Source: Hydrogenophaga sp. BPS33
GTDB lineage: Bacteria > Pseudomonadota > Gammaproteobacteria > Burkholderiales > Burkholderiaceae_C
Length of the DNA: 64,000 nucleotides
Direction: 5' to 3'
NCBI RefSeq assembly: GCF_009859475.1
Contig: NZ_CP044549.1
Location: 620,001-684,000, forward strand
Made by a program: the position numbers and the translations under genes. Below are positions 58,547-64,000 of the stretch, piece by piece (position 1 is the first letter of the stretch; every line of letters begins with the position of its first letter). The notes beneath the pieces are model-generated. The model was not told the origin of the DNA. It saw only the letters and a program-made list of their open reading frames with translations, and ran no database searches.

Positions 58547-59434
58547 TCATCCTGCAAAAGCGGGTTCGGGTCGGCCGCGCACGCCCACGTCGAGCTGCAA
58601 CAACGAGCCGGCCAAGGGCTGCTGCGCGAGCTGCTCCTCGGTGAGGTGAAAGCGCATCGAGGTGACGTACAGCGTGGCCAGATCGGGGCCGCCGAACATC
58701 ACGCTGGTGGGCCGTTGCACGGGCAGGCGGATCTCGCGGTCGGGCTGGCCGTCGGGCGTGTAGCGGCGGATGTGCCAGTCGCCGACCTCGGCCACCCACA
58801 GGCCGCCTTCGCGATCGACGGTGCAGCCATCGGGGATGTCCTTGGCCTGGTGCGCCACGTAGTCGCGCCACACGCGGCGGTTGGCGAGGGTGCCGCTGGC
58901 CAGGTCGAAGTCGTGCGCATCGATGCGACCGGGGCGCGAATCCACGTGCAGCACCGTGCGCCCGTCGGCGCTGAAGGCGATGCCGTTGGATACCACGTAG
59001 CCGCTGCCCTGCAGGTGCATCGAAAAGTCCGGGTCCATGCGAAAGAGGTGGCCTTGTGGTCCGCTCACGTGCAGGTCGCGCGTGCCGATCCACAGGCGGC
59101 CCAGGGCGTCGCACTTGGCGTCGTTGAAGACTTCCTTCGTGAAGTCCACCAAGGGCACGTCGAGGGATTGCAGCGCCGGTTCGTCGAAGCGCAGCGTGGC
59201 CATGCCTTTTTTCGTGATCAGCAGCAGGCCGCCCTGCGCGCGCGGGATCACGGCGCTGGGCGCGAAGGGCAGTTCGCGCACATCGACCTGGCCCGTCTCG
59301 GGGCGCAGGCGCAGGAGGCGTTTGCCGACGATGTCGATCCAGTACAGCACGCCTTCGGCCACCGACCACATGGGGCCTTCGCCCAGCACGGTTTGCGGCG
59401 CGTTCACCGCTTCGATGTTCACCACGGCGGTCAT
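58547..59434 (-). CDS. SMP-30/gluconolactonase-like protein
   Basis: The protein has 295 residues, a six-bladed propeller of the SMP-30/LRE family. Conserved metal-binding segments: LGEGPMWSVAEGVLYWID (Glu), FNDAKCDALGRLWIGT (Asn/Asp), SNGIAFSADGRTVLHVDS (Asn) and PDGCTVDREGGLWVAEVGD (Asp). It hydrolyses a lactone in a Ca/Zn-dependent manner; the substrate is unknown. Its ATG overlaps the DUF35 stop by 4 bp, and the thioesterase follows 7 bp downstream. Confidence 0.9.
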   Translation of the reverse strand: MTAVVNIEAVNAPQTVLGEGPMWSVAEGVLYWIDIVGKRLLRLRPETGQVDVRELPFAPSAVIPRAQGGLLLITKKGMATLRFDEPALQSLDVPLVDFTKEVFNDAKCDALGRLWIGTRDLHVSGPQGHLFRMDPDFSMHLQGSGYVVSNGIAFSADGRTVLHVDSRPGRIDAHDFDLASGTLANRRVWRDYVAHQAKDIPDGCTVDREGGLWVAEVGDWHIRRYTPDGQPDREIRLPVQRPTSVMFGGPDLATLYVTSMRFHLTEEQLAQQPLAGSLLQLDVGVRGRPEPAFAG

Positions 59435-59862
59435 GGCTGTGGTGCCTCCACGGGTTGGAACTTGACCAGGGTGACGGTGTCGTTCACGTCCTCGAACACC
59501 GCCTGCACGGCCATGCCGATCGGTATTTCGTCGAGCGTGCCGTGGGCCGTGCCGACGATGTTGGTCATGATGCGTGGCCCTTCCTCCAGCTCGACCATGG
59601 CCACGTTGTAGGGGCCGTCGAAGCCGGGGAAGTAGTGCTTGTGGAAGCGGCAGTTGGCCCAAATGCGGCCGCGCCCGCTGAGCGTTTCCCAATGCACGCC
59701 TTCGCCACCGCATTGGCTGCACCAGGGTTCGAAGTAGGTGTGGAAGGTGCCGCAGTGGTCGCAGCGTGGCAACTGCAAGCGGCGCTCGCGCGTGGCTTGC
59801 CAGAACGGGCGGCTCTGTTCGGTGATCGGTGGCAGCGGCTTCTTGTACTCAAGGGTGTTCAT
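59431..59862 (-). CDS. DUF35 (Zn-ribbon OB-fold) acyl-CoA binding partner protein
   Basis: The protein has 143 residues. A rubredoxin-like zinc ribbon (LPRCDHCGTFHTYFEPWCSQCGGEGVHWETLSGRGRIW, four Cys) precedes an OB fold. DUF35 proteins pair with thiolase-fold enzymes; in bacterial steroid side-chain degradation they bind acyl-CoA and are essential for retro-aldol cleavage by Ltp2. Here the thiolase-fold gene lies directly upstream with a 4-bp overlap, so a 1:1 complex is very likely. Confidence 0.9.
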   Translation of the reverse strand: MNTLEYKKPLPPITEQSRPFWQATRERRLQLPRCDHCGTFHTYFEPWCSQCGGEGVHWETLSGRGRIWANCRFHKHYFPGFDGPYNVAMVELEEGPRIMTNIVGTAHGTLDEIPIGMAVQAVFEDVNDTVTLVKFQPVEAPQP

Positions 59863-61004
59863 GCAGCCTCCGTGCCGTAGATGATGGACGTGCACAGCGG
59901 CCCGCCTTGCAGGTACTGCACGGTCTCGGCGCCGGGCACCTGCCGCGCGCCCAGGCCGCCACGCAGTTGGCGCACGGCCTCGGCCTGCAGGTTCCAGCCT
60001 TGCATGTAGCTCTCTGAGAGATGCCCGCCATTGGTGTTGGTGGGGTAGCGGCCGCCGAGCGCGAGCGCGCCGCTCTGCACGAACGCACCGCCTTCGCCCC
60101 GGGGGGCGTAACCAAAGCCCTCCAACGCGAACAGCACGATGGGCGTGAAGTTGTCGTAGATCATGAGCGCGTCCACGTCGTCGCGGCCGACCTCGGCCAT
60201 CTCGTGCACGGTTTTCGAGGCGCGCTGCATGGCGGCATAGCCGAAGTCTTCGGGCAGCTCGCCCTGCGCCAGGCGCGATTGCTGTGCGATGCCGCGCACG
60301 TAGACCGGTTTCTGTTTGAGGTCTTTGGCACGATCGCCGGCGGTGAGGATGAGTGCGACACCGCCGTCGTTGATGAGGCAGTAGTCCAGCAGGCGCAAGG
60401 GTTCGCAGATGAAGCGCGATGCGAGGTAGTCGTCCATGGTGATGGGCTTGCGCATCACCGCTTCCGGGTTGAGCGTGGCGTGCTGGCGGAAGGTGAGCGA
60501 GACCGTGCCGAGCTGCTCGATGGTGGAGTGGTACAGGTGCGCGTGGCGCTGGAACAGCATGGAGTGCACCGCGCCCGGCGAGGTCATGCCGTAGGGGAAC
60601 CACATCTGGTCGGCGCCGGTGCCGTAGCTGTCGCCCTTGCCGCCGTACTTGGCGCCCGCGCTGCGGCCGTCGTTGCCGTACACCACGGCGACCGTGTCGA
60701 GCAGGCCCGAGAGAATGGCCTGCACGGCAAGCTGGATGGTCCCGCCGGTCATGCGCCCGGCGCCGGGCGTGGCGGTGACGAGCTTGGGCGTGATGTTCGT
60801 GACCTGCACGAACTTCTGGTAGTCGGTCAGGCGCTGGCAGATCAGGCCATCGATGTCCTGCAGGCGGATACCCGCATCTTCGGCGGCTTCGCGCAGCGCC
60901 CAGATGCCGAGCGAGGTCGCGTCGTGCTCGGGCATGGCACCCCATTTCGTGGTGCCCACGCCGACGACGGCGACACTGTCTTTGCGGTTGCTGGTCAGGC
61001 TCAT
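59859..61004 (-). CDS. thiolase-fold Ltp/SCPx-like protein, probable acyl-CoA aldolase
   Basis: The protein has 381 residues of the lipid-transfer-protein/SCPx thiolase family. The thiolase nucleophile Cys is absent: the segment reads ATPGAGRMTGGTIQLAVQAI. The C-terminal TNTNGGHLSESYMQGWN and GGPLCTSII match Ltp2-type enzymes, which use Tyr residues for retro-aldol cleavage of 3-hydroxyacyl-CoA instead of thiolysis. The DUF35 partner overlaps downstream. It should release acetyl- or propionyl-CoA and a ketone or aldehyde; the substrate is unknown. It follows the synthetase stop by 9 bp. Confidence 0.87.
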   Translation of the reverse strand: MSLTSNRKDSVAVVGVGTTKWGAMPEHDATSLGIWALREAAEDAGIRLQDIDGLICQRLTDYQKFVQVTNITPKLVTATPGAGRMTGGTIQLAVQAILSGLLDTVAVVYGNDGRSAGAKYGGKGDSYGTGADQMWFPYGMTSPGAVHSMLFQRHAHLYHSTIEQLGTVSLTFRQHATLNPEAVMRKPITMDDYLASRFICEPLRLLDYCLINDGGVALILTAGDRAKDLKQKPVYVRGIAQQSRLAQGELPEDFGYAAMQRASKTVHEMAEVGRDDVDALMIYDNFTPIVLFALEGFGYAPRGEGGAFVQSGALALGGRYPTNTNGGHLSESYMQGWNLQAEAVRQLRGGLGARQVPGAETVQYLQGGPLCTSIIYGTEAA

Positions 61005-61013
61005 ATTTTTCTC

Positions 61014-62531
61014 TTAGTTGATGCGCCGCTCGAGCCCGGCCCACAGGGGTTGCACCAGGCTGCGCCGGTCCGGTTTGCCGTTCACGTTGAGCGGCATCTC
61101 GGGGATGAGGTGGAATTCCTTGGGCACCTTGTAGCCCGCGAGCAGGGCTTTGCAGTGCTCGCGCATGGCGGCTTCGTTGAATGCGCCGGGTTCGCGCGGC
61201 ACCACGAAGGCGATCACGCGTTCGCCCCATTGCTCGTCGGGCGCGGACGCCACGGCCGCGTCGAGCACCTGCGGGTGCGCGCCGATCACCTTCTCCACTT
61301 CCACGGGGTAGACGTTGAAGCCGCCGGAGATGATCACGTCGTTCATGCGGTCGCGTAGGTAGACATGGCCGTCGACGATTTCGCCGAGGTCGCCGGTGCG
61401 CGACCAGGCTTCGGTGATGGGTTCGCGCCCCTGCGCCGTGAGCCGCGCGTTGGGCAGCCAGGGCGATTGGGCCTCGATCTCGCCCACGCCGTCGGCATTG
61501 GGTTCGCGCAAGCGCAGTTGCACCGCAAGAAAGGGGCGGCCCGCGCTGTGGCGCAGCTTCGGGTCGCGGTGGGCAGCACCATCAAGCACGGTGATGGAGC
61601 CAGCTTCATGGGAACCGTAGGACTGGAGGAACTCGGTCTCGGACAGCACGGCCATGGCCTCGGCCAGTACCCCTTGGCGGATCGGCGAGCCGCCGTAGAT
61701 CACTGTGTGCAGCTTCGATGCGGCCAGCGCCGCGCGGGCTCTGGGGTGGTTGAGCATCATCGTGAACATGGTGGGCACGACCTGTGCGCAAGAGACTTCG
61801 CCCGTGGCCAGAATGTCGGCCACGGTGTCGAGCGAGAACTTGGACATCACCAGCAGCGTGCCGTTCTGCAGGAAGGTGGGCAGCACGAACAGACCGGCCT
61901 GGTGCGAGAGTTGGCCGAGCAGCAAGGTGGTGGAGCCGGGCCGGATGCGCATCTCCTCGGTCTGCATGCACACAGCGCGCAGCAGCCAGGCGCGGTGCGT
62001 CACGATCAGGCCCTTGGGGTCGCCGGTGGAGCCGGAGGTGAAGCGGATGATGGCGTCGCTGTCTTCGAGGCCGTCGGTGTGGAAATCCGGCCGCAGGCCG
62101 GTGGCGATGATGTCGCCGAGGCTGTGCGTGCCGTTCTTCGCCGGGCCGTCGACGACGAACAGCGTGTCGGCCAGGGCCGGGTCGGCGCGCAGTTCGGCGG
62201 CCTTCTCTGGCGTGGTGACGATCAGGCGCACCTGGCCAATAGCGAACTGGCGGCGCGCTTCGGCGGGCATAAGCCGATAGCTCACATAGGTGGCCACCGC
62301 GCCGGCGCGAAAGCTGCCGAATTGGGCCACCGGCCAGGCGATGGAATTGGGCAGGTGGATGGCGATGGCATCGCCTGCCTGCACGCCGTTCGTGCGGGCC
62401 CAGGCGGCGAAGCTGGAGACGGCCGCGTCGAGTTCGGCGTAGCTGAGTTGGCGGCCCTGCCATTCGCGCACGGCGATGTGATCGGGTGCGCGCTGGGCCG
62501 CGCGGGTGAGGACAGAGTCGATGGTCGGCAA
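61014..62531 (-). CDS. acyl-CoA synthetase (AMP-forming, ANL superfamily)
   Basis: The protein has 505 residues. Motifs: RFTSGSTGDPKGLIVTH (P-loop), QSYGSHEAGSITV (core), TGDLGEIVDGHVYLRDRMNDVIISGGFNVYPVEVE (hinge) and LNVNGKPDRRSL (catalytic Lys). The start appears to be TTG at 62529-62531, giving PTIDSVLTRAAQRAPDHIAVRE; no in-frame ATG fits before the conserved N-terminus. It heads the operon synthetase - Ltp-like - DUF35 - lactonase - thioesterase and would activate the acid that the aldolase pair later cleaves. Confidence 0.9.
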   Translation of the reverse strand: MPTIDSVLTRAAQRAPDHIAVREWQGRQLSYAELDAAVSSFAAWARTNGVQAGDAIAIHLPNSIAWPVAQFGSFRAGAVATYVSYRLMPAEARRQFAIGQVRLIVTTPEKAAELRADPALADTLFVVDGPAKNGTHSLGDIIATGLRPDFHTDGLEDSDAIIRFTSGSTGDPKGLIVTHRAWLLRAVCMQTEEMRIRPGSTTLLLGQLSHQAGLFVLPTFLQNGTLLVMSKFSLDTVADILATGEVSCAQVVPTMFTMMLNHPRARAALAASKLHTVIYGGSPIRQGVLAEAMAVLSETEFLQSYGSHEAGSITVLDGAAHRDPKLRHSAGRPFLAVQLRLREPNADGVGEIEAQSPWLPNARLTAQGREPITEAWSRTGDLGEIVDGHVYLRDRMNDVIISGGFNVYPVEVEKVIGAHPQVLDAAVASAPDEQWGERVIAFVVPREPGAFNEAAMREHCKALLAGYKVPKEFHLIPEMPLNVNGKPDRRSLVQPLWAGLERRIN

Positions 62532-62624
62532 GGTGGTGCTCTCGAGGATGCGAATGGGCGTGGCAGCTCCAGCGGGCGGGCACGCAGGCCCGGCCGGCTG
62601 GCGTTGCGTCGCGCCGTGGGGGAA

Positions 62625-63572
62625 TCAGTCGAGCTTGAGGTTGGCCTTCTTGATCACGTCGGCCCACTTGGCGCTGTCGGCGCGGATGAAGGCGTCGGTC
62701 TGCTCGGGCGTGTCGAACACCAGCGGCTTCATGCCCATGGCGTCGAGCTTGGCGACGACCTCGGGGTCGGCGAGGAGCTTGTTGAAGGCGGCGTGCAGGG
62801 TCTGGATGGCGCTCTTGGGCACCTTGGCAGAGGCCATGAGGCCGTACCACGAGGGCGTGATGCTGGGCCAAACGGGAATGCCATCCACCGCCGCCGAGGC
62901 TGCCACGCCGCGCAGGCGGCCTTGGTCCATCGGGGGCTTGAGCACCGAATAGTCCATGGCGATGCCGTCGATCTGCCCGCCGATCACGTCGGTGATGCCG
63001 GGGGCTGCGCCCTTGTAGGGCACGTGCAGGAAGTTGGCGCCGGTCTCCAGGCGGAAGACCTCGATGTTCAGGTGCGAGATGCCGCCCGTGCCGGCCGAGG
63101 CCAGACTCACCGGGCGCGTCTTGGCCAGGGCAATGAGCTCCTGCATGTTGCGCACCTGCAGCTTGGGGTTGATCGCCACCACCGAGGTGGCCGTGGACAC
63201 GGTGGCCACGGCCTGCAGGTCGCTCAGCTTGTAGGGCAGCTTGGTGTTGGCCACCGGGCCGATGGAGAACACGCTGCTGCTGCCCAGGGTGATGGTGTGG
63301 CCGTCGGGTTTGGCGTTGATGGTGAAGGCCGTGCCCACCGCGCCCGCGCCGCCGGCCTTGTTCTCGATCACCACCGGCACGCCCAGGATCTCGCTGAGCT
63401 TGGGCCCGATGGCGCGGGCGATCACGTCGTTGGAGCCGCCGGGCGTGAAGCCGACCACGATGGTGATCGGCCCGGACGGAAAGGTCTGCGCCTGGGCGCC
63501 GAAGGCGGCGGCGGTGGCCAGCGCACAAGCGGCAAGCCAGCGCCAGCGGCGCACTGCAAGGGGGTTGAACAT
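62625..63572 (-). CDS. Bug family (TctC) periplasmic solute-binding receptor
   Basis: The protein has 315 residues. The signal peptide runs to AFGAQAQ. The mature N-terminus TFPSGPITIVVGFTPGGSNDVIARAIGPKLS is the Bug signature, and the protein has PDGHTITLGSSSVFSIG, SLASAGTGGISHLNIE and HVPYKGAAPG. No TctA/B genes are near. It may capture the substrate of the downstream synthetase operon, 93 bp away. It is divergent from the LysR at 63689. The ATG follows AGGAGACAAG on the minus strand. Confidence 0.93.
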   Translation of the reverse strand: MFNPLAVRRWRWLAACALATAAAFGAQAQTFPSGPITIVVGFTPGGSNDVIARAIGPKLSEILGVPVVIENKAGGAGAVGTAFTINAKPDGHTITLGSSSVFSIGPVANTKLPYKLSDLQAVATVSTATSVVAINPKLQVRNMQELIALAKTRPVSLASAGTGGISHLNIEVFRLETGANFLHVPYKGAAPGITDVIGGQIDGIAMDYSVLKPPMDQGRLRGVAASAAVDGIPVWPSITPSWYGLMASAKVPKSAIQTLHAAFNKLLADPEVVAKLDAMGMKPLVFDTPEQTDAFIRADSAKWADVIKKANLKLD

Positions 63573-63610
63573 CTTGTCTCCTGTCGTTGTGGAAGGCGAG
63601 TGGCCACTGT

Positions 63611-63661
63611 ATTCATTGAATCAAACGCGATCTACGACCTATCATTCAATTCACACGTGAA
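63611..63661. promoter_or_regulatory. palindromes in the divergent Bug receptor/LysR promoter region
   Basis: ATTCA-T-TGAAT at 63611-63621 and TTCAC-AC-GTGAA at 63650-63661 are perfect inverted repeats in an AT-rich 116-bp divergent gap. They are spaced about 40 bp apart, as expected for a LysR recognition site and an activation or autoregulation site. The LysR at 63689 is the likely binder. Confidence 0.5.
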
Positions 63662-63688
63662 CTTGATTCATCAATTGAGCCCAGGCCC

Positions 63689-64000
63689 ATGAAAGATCTC
63701 AACGCCTTGCGGGTGTTCGTGCGCGTGGCGCAACTGAAGAGCTTCAAGGCCGCGGGCGCCAGTCTGGGGTTGACGGCTTCGGCCGTGAGCAAGGCCATCA
63801 CGCGTCTGGAAGCCGAGGTGGGCGTGGGCCTGTTGCAGCGCACGACGCGCTCGGTGGGGCTGACCGACGACGGGGCGGTGTTCTTCGAGAACGGCAAGCA
63901 GATCCTGAGCGAGATCGACCAGGCCGAGAACCTGCTCAGTCGCGCCTCGGCCGGGGTCTACGGGCGTTTGCGCATCCACCTCACCGAAGGCTTGGGGCGG
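63689..64000 (+). CDS. LysR family transcriptional regulator, 5' part only
   Basis: The first 104 residues are visible; the frame runs off the window end. The helix-turn-helix is clear: LNALRVFVRVAQLKSFKAAGASLGLTASAVSKAITRLEAEV. The QRTTRSVGLTDDGAVFFENGKQIL linker and YGRLRIHLTEGLG at the start of the effector domain place it near the CrgA/AaeR-type LysR group. It is divergent from the Bug receptor gene and probably controls it and the following synthetase operon. Confidence 0.92.
   Translation, partial: MKDLNALRVFVRVAQLKSFKAAGASLGLTASAVSKAITRLEAEVGVGLLQRTTRSVGLTDDGAVFFENGKQILSEIDQAENLLSRASAGVYGRLRIHLTEGLGR

Overview
The window is a gene-dense, very GC-rich bacterial chromosome segment. Several features suggest a Burkholderiales bacterium, most likely Comamonadaceae-like: five Bug-type (TctC) periplasmic receptors, many family III CoA-transferases and acyl-CoA dehydrogenases, and numerous IclR, LysR and HxlR regulators. 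The taxonomic call is inference from gene content. No rRNA, tRNA or CRISPR array was seen.

Layout. 1-5.7 kb: amidase tail, bifunctional FadB-like enzyme, thiolase, crotonase and IclR regulator in one tight operon. 5.7-10.6 kb: acyl-CoA synthetase, Bug receptor, LysR, acyl-CoA dehydrogenase. 10.6-16.7 kb: divergent HxlR/NmrA pair, then aldehyde dehydrogenase, SDR and two tandem Bug receptors, closed by a strong terminator. 16.8-19.0 kb: a Thr-rich secreted-effector-like protein followed by a tandem CesT-type type III secretion chaperone. 19.0-25.2 kb: CoA-transferase, two nitronate monooxygenase-like enzymes, thiolase, etfBA. 25.2-43.9 kb: two large beta-oxidation-like operons (five acyl-CoA dehydrogenases, crotonases, CoA-transferases, SDR, acyl-CoA synthetase, a degenerate thiolase and FadB pair, thioesterase) with an IclR and a MalT-like LuxR regulator. 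43.9-46.9 kb: a ThDP enzyme and an alpha/beta hydrolase bracketed by inverted copies of a dispersed repeat. 46.9-52.5 kb: LysR, bicupin, Bug receptor, 2-oxoadipate dioxygenase/decarboxylase-like enzyme and a broken D-2-hydroxyglutarate dehydrogenase. 52.5-58.1 kb: two more Thr-rich effector-like genes around an SBF-type transporter and a LysR. 58.1-64 kb: thioesterase, SMP-30 lactonase, DUF35 plus thiolase-fold Ltp-like protein, acyl-CoA synthetase, Bug receptor and a LysR that runs off the end.

How it fits together. Most of the window looks like catabolic modules that import carboxylic acids, activate them as CoA thioesters by synthetase or CoA-transferase, and shorten them by beta-oxidation and thiolytic or retro-aldol cleavage, with electrons leaving through EtfAB. 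Two palindromic operator families recur at divergent promoters: ATTTCAC-N4-GTGAAAT at two places next to IclR-controlled genes, and TCGTC-N6-GACGA at four sites over three promoters. They suggest shared local regulation.

The most striking signal lies outside metabolism. Three dispersed genes (16966, 52674, 56719) encode related Thr/Ser/Pro-rich proteins. Each is preceded by a GGAACC-N15-TTACTCA-like element resembling the hrp box read by HrpL-type ECF sigma factors. One of them is co-transcribed with a protein that looks like two CesT-type chaperone domains fused in one chain. I interpret these as a small, probably undescribed family of type III effectors whose secretion apparatus lies outside the window.
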